DNA of 8,326 nt. Source: Lachnospiraceae bacterium. Lineage in GTDB: Bacteria; Bacillota; Clostridia; Lachnospirales; Lachnospiraceae. The position numbers and the translations under genes are program-made. This document shows, in pieces, positions 1-6,135 of the stretch. The notes under the pieces were generated by a model. It saw nothing but the letters and a program-made list of their open reading frames with translations, was not told the origin of the DNA and ran no database searches. The stretch covers positions 1,911 through 10,236 of the forward strand of contig DPZM01000203.1 in NCBI GenBank assembly GCA_003535955.1. The letters run 5' to 3'. Within the stretch, counting starts at the first letter, position 1. The number at the start of each line of letters is the position of its first letter.

Positions 1-24
1 AAAAAGGAATGGACTATAAAGAAT

Positions 25-1257
25 ATGACAAACAGGAAAGAAGGAAGAAATAAACCGGCAACCCTTTTAATACTTGTAACGGTAATGTGCATCTGCGTGG
101 TCATGACGGGGTGTGCCGGGACAGATACTGCCGCGGGAGATATTTCTTATGATGAAACACTTAGGGAAGCAGAGGCAGAGGACCGTACTGAAGATATGGC
201 AGAAAAAGCAGGAGATGTTGAAAAACAGGAAGATTTAGAAGACGTTGACAACACCATGCTTAATGTGGAAGCACAGGATGCCGCACCCTATTCCGAGATA
301 CCTCAGGATGAAAAGGAAGAGGAGGAAGAGGATATTCCCGAAAAGATTCATGAGGAAGACAAGACCCTGCGTACGGACGATGGCAAGATCATAGTTGATC
401 TTGTTATGTTCATGGGACAGAGCAATATGTCAGGTACAGGAGGAAACGCATCCTATGCTCCCGAGGTTGAGGAAGGACACGGGTACGAATTCCGTGCCAT
501 ATCCGATCCCACCAGACTCTATCCTATAAAGGAACCTTTTGGGATAAATGAAAATGCCGCCATATCCGATGCGGCAATAGGTAAGAAGGGATCCATGGTA
601 TCGGCATTTGCCAATAAGTACTATGAACTTACCGGTGTACCGATCGTAGCTGTTTCGGCGTCGGCGGGTGGACGAGACACCAACTTTTTCATGAGCCCAC
701 CGGTGATGGCGGATTTTTCCGAAAGACAGAAGAGGGCGCAGGTATGGCTTGAGAGCAACAATTACCATATCAGGAAGCAGTATGTTATATGGCTCCAGGG
801 TGAATCGGACGCGGAAGACGGGATGACCAGCGAGCAGTACAACCAGAACATGGACAATATAATAAGACCCCTCTTTATTGGAGGACTTCAGAAGGTCTTT
901 ATGATAACTCCCGGAAGGACGCTCACAGGTAAATACTATTTTGACAATATCGTTTATTCCCAGATCAATATGTGCAGGACCAGCGGATATTATGCGCTGG
1001 CAACGACTGTACTTAACTCGGTCAGTACTGAGTATATGGTTGACGAATTCCATTATAATCAGTCGGTGCTTAACATAGTGGGAACAGAGGCGGCTGAGAG
1101 CGCCGCATACTATACGCTGAATAAGAAGGAGAAGTGCCTTTATAATTACAGGGATGAGGAAATATACATCCCGGAGGGCTTTGATTATTCGGAGGAAGAG
1201 AAAAAGGTTGAGAGGATCGACTATAACACTAACGGTGGATTCGTGAGGTACGAATGA
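25..1257 (+). CDS. Exported lipoprotein with sialate-O-acetylesterase-like (SASA/CE6, SGNH) domain
   Basis: Probable surface-anchored carbohydrate acetylesterase. The N-terminus is a lipoprotein signal: basic residues 4-10, hydrophobic core 12-27 and a V-M-T-G-C lipobox that would place the lipidated Cys at 30 (Met at -3 is less usual than Leu). Residues about 43-113 form a Glu/Asp-rich linker, as expected for spanning the wall. The catalytic domain starts near 121. It has F-M-G-Q-S-N-M with nucleophile Ser133, W-L-Q-G-E-S-D at 256-262, and D-E-F-H with Asp340 and His343 as the likely rest of the triad. This block order is that of DUF303/SASA and CE6 acetylesterases. Its stop overlaps the next GT gene, so a role in deacetylating the operon's own polysaccharide is inferred; a plant-xylan or host-glycan substrate is also possible. 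The frame is open back to base 1, and the best purine-rich site (AAGGA at 4-8) is rather far from ATG 25, so the true start could lie upstream. Confidence 0.88.
   Translation: MTNRKEGRNKPATLLILVTVMCICVVMTGCAGTDTAAGDISYDETLREAEAEDRTEDMAEKAGDVEKQEDLEDVDNTMLNVEAQDAAPYSEIPQDEKEEEEEDIPEKIHEEDKTLRTDDGKIIVDLVMFMGQSNMSGTGGNASYAPEVEEGHGYEFRAISDPTRLYPIKEPFGINENAAISDAAIGKKGSMVSAFANKYYELTGVPIVAVSASAGGRDTNFFMSPPVMADFSERQKRAQVWLESNNYHIRKQYVIWLQGESDAEDGMTSEQYNQNMDNIIRPLFIGGLQKVFMITPGRTLTGKYYFDNIVYSQINMCRTSGYYALATTVLNSVSTEYMVDEFHYNQSVLNIVGTEAAESAAYYTLNKKEKCLYNYRDEEIYIPEGFDYSEEEKKVERIDYNTNGGFVRYE
1245..1248 (+). promoter_or_regulatory. Ribosome binding site for the DPM-like glycosyltransferase
   Basis: GAGG ends 5 bases before ATG 1254. 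It lies inside the last codons of the esterase gene, and the start overlaps the upstream stop (ATGATG containing TGA). This supports ATG 1254 (or the adjacent ATG 1257) and translational coupling. Confidence 0.6.
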
Positions 1258-2036
1258 TGGAGAAGATACTTACCTTTATTCCCGCATATAACTGTGATAA
1301 ACAGATAATCCGCGTACTTTCCCAATTTGATGAGGAAGTTCTTGAATATGTGTCGCAGATCATCGTAGTAAACAACAGAAGTACGGATAATACGGAGATG
1401 GTGGTCGCTGCATTCATAAGACAGCATCCGGAAATACCGATAAAGCTTCTGAGAAACAGGGAGAACTACGGTCTTGGAGGTTCCCACAAGGTAGCATTTG
1501 ATTATGCCATGAAAAATGGCTATGAATATGTTATTGTCCTTCACGGGGATGACCAGGGCTCAATACATGATTTCCTTCCGGTCCTCAGAAAAGGATATCA
1601 CAGGAAGCATGACTGTATACTGGGTGCCAGATTCATGTGGGGATCGAGACTTGAAGGGTATTCTGCCTTCAGAACCCTCGGAAACGTGGTGTATGATTTC
1701 CTGTTCGCGGCAGTTGTAAGGAAGAGGATATATGATCTGGGTTCAGGCCTTAACCTTTATAAGACAAAAATGCTTGAGAACAGGTTTTATGTGAAGTTTC
1801 CGGATAATCTGATGTTTAATTACTGCATGATCCTCGCATCGGAGTACTATGGGCACGATATCAGGTTTTATCCTGTCTCATGGCGCGAGGATGATCAGGT
1901 GAGTAATGTAAAAATGATGAATCAGGCGGTCAGGGTTCTTAAGATCCTTAAGGATTATTATTTTGATCCGATGTCCATAACCGATGATTACAGAGATAAA
2001 CCGGTGGAAGCCTATGAGGCTGAGGAGATAGTATAA
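1254..2036 (+). CDS. GT2 glycosyltransferase, dolichol-phosphate-mannose-synthase-like, soluble
   Basis: Family 2 glycosyltransferase of GT-A fold, probably acting at the inner membrane face. Visible motifs in order: F-I-P-A-Y-N at 8-13 (first strand), V-V-N-N-R-S-T-D-N-T at 38-47 (nucleotide-binding region), N-Y-G-L-G-G-S at 71-77, and L-H-G-D-D-Q at 96-101, which is the metal-binding DxD equivalent and resembles the LHGDxQ seen in DPM-like bacterial enzymes. Further on are D-L-G-S-G-L-N-L-Y at 161-169 and W-R-E-D-D at 210-214. It has no C-terminal membrane helices, unlike many GtrB/DPM relatives, so it probably needs a membrane partner. The next gene encodes a polytopic UPF0104-type protein 12 bases downstream and is a good candidate. 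The donor sugar and acceptor (polyprenyl phosphate or growing glycan) cannot be read from the sequence. Length is typical for a one-domain GT2. Confidence 0.9.
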   Translation: MMEKILTFIPAYNCDKQIIRVLSQFDEEVLEYVSQIIVVNNRSTDNTEMVVAAFIRQHPEIPIKLLRNRENYGLGGSHKVAFDYAMKNGYEYVIVLHGDDQGSIHDFLPVLRKGYHRKHDCILGARFMWGSRLEGYSAFRTLGNVVYDFLFAAVVRKRIYDLGSGLNLYKTKMLENRFYVKFPDNLMFNYCMILASEYYGHDIRFYPVSWREDDQVSNVKMMNQAVRVLKILKDYYFDPMSITDDYRDKPVEAYEAEEIV

Positions 2037-2048
2037 GGGCTGTAGGGA

Positions 2049-2840
2049 ATGAATTTATTAAAGTTGATGATCGGAGGTATCATATGCGTTATCTGGTTCC
2101 TCATTATACATACGATCAAGATGTTCAGAATGTACCTGGTCCTTTTGGAACACAGGGTTGATTTTAAAAAGTTTATATTTGCTTACCTGAGAACTACATT
2201 GGTTAACCTTATTATTCCCTTTAAGCTTGGTGAGATTTACAGGATGTTCGTATACTCAAGGATGACAGGAAATGCGGGCACAGGTATTGCAGGAACCCTG
2301 GTTGACAGGTTTTTTGATACCGCAGCACTGGTTCTTATCCTGATCCCCCTGCATGTTCTTTATCCGGATAAAATTTCCGGAGTGTCTGTTTTTCTTGCTG
2401 TATTTGTGATACTTACGGTATTTGTTTATTTGATATTTATGCCTGCATACGGCTATCTGAATAAATATATCATAATGAACAGGGAATCAAGGAATTCTAT
2501 GGCGGTACTCAGGTTTCTGGAAGTGATAAGATCGGCATATGATTATGTCAAGCGGCTTGTTTCAGGCAGATATGCCATAATCATTCTTATGTCCTTCGCC
2601 GCATGGGTCCTGGAAGGCGGTCTGCTCTTTGTAATAGCATGGATAACGGGAATTGATTATAATGCCGGCGTTTTTTCGGATTATATAACATCAATAATGT
2701 CAACAGTGAGCAATGCCCTGCAGGTGAAATATACTGTATTCAGTATAGTGGTGATCGCGATCTGTACCCTTGCTACGGGTATATATCTGTATGCCGGGAG
2801 AAATAAAAAGAGCATAAGATCAGAAAAGGTTGAAAGATGA
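2049..2840 (+). CDS. Polytopic membrane protein, UPF0104 / LPG-synthase-TM (AglD2/MprF flippase-like) family
   Basis: Integral membrane protein. Hydrophobic segments are visible at about 8-24, 90-104, 112-131, 174-198 and 229-249. The family signature is the stretch N-L-I-I-P-F-K-L-G-E-I-Y-R-M-F at 53-67 followed by D-R-F-F-D at 86-90, which matches the conserved PF-x-LGE-xxR and ER/DR-xxD pattern of the UPF0104/MprF transmembrane family. That family includes the lipid-flipping half of MprF and many proteins found in glycan loci. At 263 residues it is somewhat shorter than the usual 300-340. An in-frame TAG at 2043 rules out a longer N-terminus. The only Shine-Dalgarno-like run, AGGGA, abuts ATG 2049 with almost no spacing, so ATG 2067 (Met7) is an alternative start. 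A role in moving a lipid-linked sugar, possibly the product of the preceding DPM-like GT, is inferred only. Confidence 0.87.
   Translation: MNLLKLMIGGIICVIWFLIIHTIKMFRMYLVLLEHRVDFKKFIFAYLRTTLVNLIIPFKLGEIYRMFVYSRMTGNAGTGIAGTLVDRFFDTAALVLILIPLHVLYPDKISGVSVFLAVFVILTVFVYLIFMPAYGYLNKYIIMNRESRNSMAVLRFLEVIRSAYDYVKRLVSGRYAIIILMSFAAWVLEGGLLFVIAWITGIDYNAGVFSDYITSIMSTVSNALQVKYTVFSIVVIAICTLATGIYLYAGRNKKSIRSEKVER
2825..2829 (+). promoter_or_regulatory. Ribosome binding site for the kinase gene
   Basis: AAAGG lies 7 bases before ATG 2837, inside the end of the UPF0104 gene. The ATG shares bases with that gene's TGA stop, which favours coupled translation and fixes this start. Confidence 0.55.
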
Positions 2841-4246
2841 AAAAGGTAATTGTAATATATGACGATTCAAGAAAACCGGATCGGGAAATACGGGTAATAA
2901 CGGGTCACAAGAGCTTCGGGGACACCATTTTTAAAAGGCAGTCCCTAAGGCAGAGATCCGGAACCATGTTTCTAAAATACGAAATCGTCAAGACATTCAT
3001 CGAATCCGATGAAGCATATGAATTAATTGATGAATACGCGGGAAGTGATGATCCGGTCTTTAAAATCTATTCCGACCATGAAGCGGTGGACAAAGAAGCT
3101 CTGGGCATCCTTCTTGAGAAGTCGCTCTATGTGAATGAGAATTACTCTGTTTTTGACGGGGAGAAGACAGCGGCTGTCATCTATCCGTCATTTGCGGCAT
3201 GGCTGAATGCGGGAAGTGATGCTGATGAAGCTGCGTATGAGAAGATAAAGTCAGGCGCATTCATATCCCTGTCGGATGTGAATAATTTCAGAAGGTTTAT
3301 AACCAGTGGCTTCGATGCCAGGTTTTTCAACTCCCTTAAGGGGGATGAATACACTGTGGTAAAGACATCAAACAATGTTGACAAGTTGAGGAAGGAGTAT
3401 AAGTACTTCACCCTTTTACCGCCGGAAATGAAGCAGTGGTATGGGACCGTGTTTGATTACAGGGAGGAGGGCGGAAGTGCATCCTATTCAATGGAAAGGT
3501 ATCATATGACCGACCTTGCCCTGAGGTATGTTCATGGCGCCATAGATGAGGATGAATTTCGTGATCTTATGGAAATAATCTTCCACTTCATAAAAATACG
3601 AAAGCAGACAGAAGTTTCCGATGAGGAATATGAAGCTGAAGCAGTGAGGCTTTACATAGGCAAGGTGGAAGAGCGGACCGAAACGCTAAAGACCCTGGCA
3701 GGATACGAAGAGATAAAGTCATACATTGAACTGGGGACTAAGTACAATGATATAGACGAAATAGTAAAGCGATATAAGCTCCTGTATGGGAAGATCACGC
3801 AGAAAAGAAAGTTTTTAAAGGTAAAAGTTGTCGGACACGGCGACTTGTGCTTTTCGAATATTCTGTATAACAACAGCGCCGGGCTGCTCAAATTGATAGA
3901 TCCCAAGGGAGCCGCGGACGAAGAGGGGATGTATATGAACCCCTTCTATGATATCGCCAAGCTGTCTCATTCCATATGCGGTTCATATGATTATTTTAAT
4001 TCCGAGCAGTACGAGATATCAGTAGGTACGGATATGAAGCTGTCACTTAAGATTGATGCGGATAATGACAGATATATACGGATATTTAAGGAGTATCTTG
4101 ATAAGAATGACCTGGATTACAGGCTTATCCGTTTATATGAGGCGTCGCTTTTTCTGTCTATGCTGCCGCTTCATATTGACAGACCCAAGAAAGTTCTTGG
4201 CTTTATCCTGAATGCCATAAGAATAATGGATGAGATTGAAGTATAA
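2837..4246 (+). CDS. APH/choline-kinase-fold phosphotransferase with unrecognised N-terminal domain
   Basis: The C-terminal part, from about residue 158, is a protein-kinase-like small-molecule kinase. V-V-K-T-S has the candidate ATP-binding Lys176, and Glu187 is a candidate partner. A hinge-like S-M-E-R-Y lies at 218-222. The catalytic loop V-G-H-G-D-L-C-F-S-N gives Asp336 and Asn341. The metal-binding L-I-D-P-K at 353-357 (Asp355) replaces the DFG motif, as in aminoglycoside phosphotransferases and choline kinases. N-P-F-Y-D-I-A-K at 368-375 is also typical. Residues 1-150 form a separate region opening with a Rossmann-like strand (K-K-V-I-V-I-Y-D-D). It lacks a nucleotidyltransferase GxGxR motif and I do not recognise it. 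In a polysaccharide operon next to a HAD phosphatase, the substrate is more likely a sugar, alditol or glycan than an antibiotic. The start shares ATGA with the upstream stop. Confidence 0.85.
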   Translation: MKKVIVIYDDSRKPDREIRVITGHKSFGDTIFKRQSLRQRSGTMFLKYEIVKTFIESDEAYELIDEYAGSDDPVFKIYSDHEAVDKEALGILLEKSLYVNENYSVFDGEKTAAVIYPSFAAWLNAGSDADEAAYEKIKSGAFISLSDVNNFRRFITSGFDARFFNSLKGDEYTVVKTSNNVDKLRKEYKYFTLLPPEMKQWYGTVFDYREEGGSASYSMERYHMTDLALRYVHGAIDEDEFRDLMEIIFHFIKIRKQTEVSDEEYEAEAVRLYIGKVEERTETLKTLAGYEEIKSYIELGTKYNDIDEIVKRYKLLYGKITQKRKFLKVKVVGHGDLCFSNILYNNSAGLLKLIDPKGAADEEGMYMNPFYDIAKLSHSICGSYDYFNSEQYEISVGTDMKLSLKIDADNDRYIRIFKEYLDKNDLDYRLIRLYEASLFLSMLPLHIDRPKKVLGFILNAIRIMDEIEV

Positions 4247-4264
4247 TAACAGAAAAGATTATCC

Positions 4265-4270
4265 GGAGGA
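4265..4270 (+). promoter_or_regulatory. Strong ribosome binding site for the HAD phosphatase
   Basis: GGAGGA lies 10 bases before ATG 4281, in the 34-base gap after the kinase gene. An in-frame TAA immediately before the ATG (4278-4280) fixes the start. This is the clearest Shine-Dalgarno site in the window. No promoter-like hexamers were seen in the gap. Confidence 0.8.
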
Positions 4271-4280
4271 AGAAACTTAA

Positions 4281-4688
4281 ATGGAATATGAAGGCCTTAC
4301 GTTTATATTCGACATAGACGGAACCCTGTGCCCTATAAAGGGTAGGGATGAGAGATATGAAGATATGGTTCCTTATAAGGATATGGTGGACCGGATACGT
4401 GAGTATAAGGAGCAGGGCGCGAGGATAGTTTTATTTACATCAAGAAACATGAATACATATCAGGGAAACATCGGCCTGATAAATGCCAATACGGCCAAGA
4501 TCATCCTTGAGTGGCTGGAAAAATGGGAAATACCCTATGATGAGATATTCTACGGTAAGCCCTGGCCCGGTCATAACGGATTCTATGTGGATGACAGAAC
4601 GGTAAGGCCGGATGAATTCCTGCATAAGTCGGTAGATGAGCTAAAAGAGATTTGCAGAAAGAGCAGATGTGATCAATATGAAACTTAA
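4281..4688 (+). CDS. Small HAD phosphatase, capsule EcbF/BcbF type
   Basis: Capless haloacid-dehalogenase-superfamily hydrolase, predicted to remove phosphate from a small metabolite in the cytoplasm. All four HAD motifs are visible. Motif I is F-D-I-D-G-T with nucleophile Asp11 and acid/base Asp13. Motif II is L-F-T-S-R-N with Thr53 or Ser54. Motif III is Lys93 in Y-G-K-P-W. Motif IV is V-D-D-R-T-V with Asp104 and Asp105. The short length of 135 residues, the spacing of motifs, and the G-K-P-W-P...F-Y-V-D-D-R-T-V ending match the EcbF/BcbF capsule-biosynthesis phosphatase group known from Gram-negative capsule loci. It follows an APH-like kinase, so the two may set the phosphorylation state of the same intermediate (inference). 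Its last 20 bases overlap the following glycosyltransferase. The substrate is unknown. Confidence 0.92.
   Translation: MEYEGLTFIFDIDGTLCPIKGRDERYEDMVPYKDMVDRIREYKEQGARIVLFTSRNMNTYQGNIGLINANTAKIILEWLEKWEIPYDEIFYGKPWPGHNGFYVDDRTVRPDEFLHKSVDELKEICRKSRCDQYET
4656..4663 (+). promoter_or_regulatory. Purine-rich ribosome binding site favouring GTG 4669
   Basis: AGAAAGAG ends 5 bases before GTG 4669 but 14 bases before the alternative ATG 4678. Spacing therefore favours the GTG start of the downstream GT2, giving a 20-base overlap with the HAD gene. The site is weak in sequence and the choice remains open. Confidence 0.45.
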
Positions 4689-6135
4689 CAACAGGATCAA
4701 CATGTTCAATATAAGACGTGGAATAAGCTATTTCAAAAGAAATGGTTTAAAAAAGACCTGCTACAAGGTTGCCGAGAGACTCAAAAGGGACGAGGACGAG
4801 GCAGAATACATGCATGCCATGCTGTCGAGCCGGCCCACATCCGGGGAGCTTGCAAGACAACAGAGCAGGAAGTTTTTCCACAACTATAAATTCAGCATAC
4901 TGGTGCCTGCTTATAATACAGATCCCGGGTTTCTGTATGAAATGGTCATGTCAGTGGTAAGGCAGACTTATGGCGTTTGGGAGCTGTGCATAGCTGACGG
5001 AAGTGATACGGATACTGTAAGGGATACTCTTGATAAACTGAGAGAAGAACTGGATAAGGAAATATCTGACAGGATCAGGTATAAGAAGCTTGGGTCCAAT
5101 AAGGGGATTTCCGGGAACTTAAATGATGCCATGGTAATGGCAACCGGTGATTATATAGGCTTTCTTGACCATGATGATATTCTTACTCCCGATGCCCTCT
5201 ATGAAGTGATGGAGGCACTTGAATCAGGTATGGACAGGGACGGGAATATTTACCGGAGCAGGTATAAGGCAATATATACGGATGAGGATAAGATAAATCA
5301 GACAGGAAACAGGTATTTTGATCCCCATATCAAGCCGGATTTTGATCTGGATCTATTAAGGTCTAACAACTACATATGCCATTTCTTTGTTGTAAGGACT
5401 TCGGTAGCGGTAAAGGCAGGAGGCTTCAGGAGTGAATTCAACGGAGCGCAGGATCATGATTTTATTTTCAGGTGCATAGAGCAGATGGATCCGTCCCAGG
5501 TGTATCATATACCAAAGGTGTTATATCATTGGAGATCAAGCCTTAAGTCTACCGCAGAGAATCCGGATGCCAAGATTTATGCGTATGAAGCCGGTAAGCA
5601 GGCAGTGGAAGAACATCTTAAGAGACTTGATATTAAGGCGGCTGTTTCAAATACATCCCATCTTGGCTTTTACAGGGTCAAATATATTCCAAATACGCTT
5701 AATATAAAGCTTATAACTAAAACCGAATGGGAAGGGATAACCAGGGAAGAATTAAATGCCGTCAGTGAACCATTCATAATGATACTGGGCGACAGGATAT
5801 ATCCGATAACAACGGATTACCTTTCCGAGCTTGCGGGCACCTTGTGCAGGGATGAGGTAGGCGCAGCGGGCGGTAAGATATATGATAAAAACGGAAAGAT
5901 TGATTCTGCCGGATATTCATATGATAAGAACGGCAGGCTTAAACCTGATTTCAGGGGCATGAACGGAAACTTTTCGGGTTACCTCCACAGGGCATCTATA
6001 CAACATAAGACTGACGGTCTTGCCGCAGACTGTATGATGATCAAGAAAGATGCGGTTATATTTGATGACAAACCCAGGATGTCTGACAGATACATAACGG
6101 TATATGATCCATACGCGGAGTTTAAGAGAAAATGA
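4669..6135 (+). CDS. GT2 glycosyltransferase with one active and one degenerate GT2 domain
   Basis: Residues 1-70 are a basic leader typical of O-antigen/rhamnan GT2 proteins. Residues 74-315 are a full GT-A domain: S-I-L-V-P-A-Y-N at 76-83, C-I-A-D-G-S-D at 107-113, N-K-G-I-S-G-N at 144-150, L-D-H-D-D at 166-170 (metal-binding DxD), Y-T-D-E-D-K at 203-208, Q-D-H-D at 261-264 (candidate catalytic base) and Y-H-W-R at 286-289. This is the first-domain pattern of two-domain rhamnosyltransferase-like enzymes. Residues about 364-485 look like the remains of a second GT2 domain: they align with the middle of the next gene's product (shared D-S-A-G, and V-Y-D-P-Y-A-E-F against M-Y-E-P-E-A-E-V) but lack the nucleotide-binding start, a proper DxD and the E-D-V-D base motif. 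Likely one sugar is transferred, not two; the sugar is unknown. The start is GTG 4669, with ATG 4678 possible. Confidence 0.88.
   Translation: MINMKLNNRINMFNIRRGISYFKRNGLKKTCYKVAERLKRDEDEAEYMHAMLSSRPTSGELARQQSRKFFHNYKFSILVPAYNTDPGFLYEMVMSVVRQTYGVWELCIADGSDTDTVRDTLDKLREELDKEISDRIRYKKLGSNKGISGNLNDAMVMATGDYIGFLDHDDILTPDALYEVMEALESGMDRDGNIYRSRYKAIYTDEDKINQTGNRYFDPHIKPDFDLDLLRSNNYICHFFVVRTSVAVKAGGFRSEFNGAQDHDFIFRCIEQMDPSQVYHIPKVLYHWRSSLKSTAENPDAKIYAYEAGKQAVEEHLKRLDIKAAVSNTSHLGFYRVKYIPNTLNIKLITKTEWEGITREELNAVSEPFIMILGDRIYPITTDYLSELAGTLCRDEVGAAGGKIYDKNGKIDSAGYSYDKNGRLKPDFRGMNGNFSGYLHRASIQHKTDGLAADCMMIKKDAVIFDDKPRMSDRYITVYDPYAEFKRK
5758..6123 (+). other. Degenerate second GT2 domain within the two-domain glycosyltransferase
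   Basis: Codons about 364-485 keep the scaffold of a GT2 domain. The S-E-P-F-I-M-I-L-G-D-R segment sits where the next gene's product has D-Y-V-I-L-L-N-N-D-T, so the metal-binding motif is altered. The segment matching the Y-I-E-D-V-D region of that protein is absent, with the product jumping from F-D-D (466-468) to Y-I-T-V-Y-D-P-Y-A-E-F (475-485). Only about 30 residues separate the first-domain ending (F-Y-R-V-K-Y, 334-339) from this region. Confidence 0.6.
5881..5937 (+). repeat. Short imperfect internal direct repeat (YDKNG-K/R)
   Basis: Two 18-base copies, 5881-5898 and 5920-5937, match at 15 of 18 positions and encode Y-D-K-N-G-K and Y-D-K-N-G-R (residues 405-410 and 418-423). They lie inside the degenerate GT2 domain. 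Confidence 0.5.

Noticed and set aside
430..1053. Long antisense open frame (207 codons) opposite the esterase gene
   Set aside because: It lies wholly inside a gene with clear lipoprotein and catalytic motifs. Its translation shows no domain, and no separate promoter or binding site was seen.
2073..2161. Near-ideal GGAGGT site followed 5 bases later by ATG 2084, giving a 25-codon open frame
   Set aside because: The frame stops after 25 codons and its product has no signal or motif. The GGAGGT bases encode Gly-Gly in the first hydrophobic region of the UPF0104 protein. A leader or regulatory role is possible but unsupported.
3181..3411. Reverse-strand open frame inside the kinase gene
   Set aside because: Shadow of the forward gene; no start context or recognisable product.
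2837..4246. Aminoglycoside resistance gene
   Set aside because: The kinase fold is shared, but the extra N-terminal domain and the position inside a polysaccharide operon next to a capsule-type phosphatase argue for a biosynthetic substrate.
4247..4280. Promoter or terminator in the largest gap
   Set aside because: The 34 bases hold only a Shine-Dalgarno site. No hairpin with a T-run and no -35/-10 pair was seen.
6040..6135. Possible frameshift explaining the missing second GT domain parts
   Set aside because: The protein ending realigns in the same frame (V-Y-D-P-Y-A-E-F), and the next gene begins with its own complete GT domain and overlapping start. In-frame loss fits better than a frameshift.
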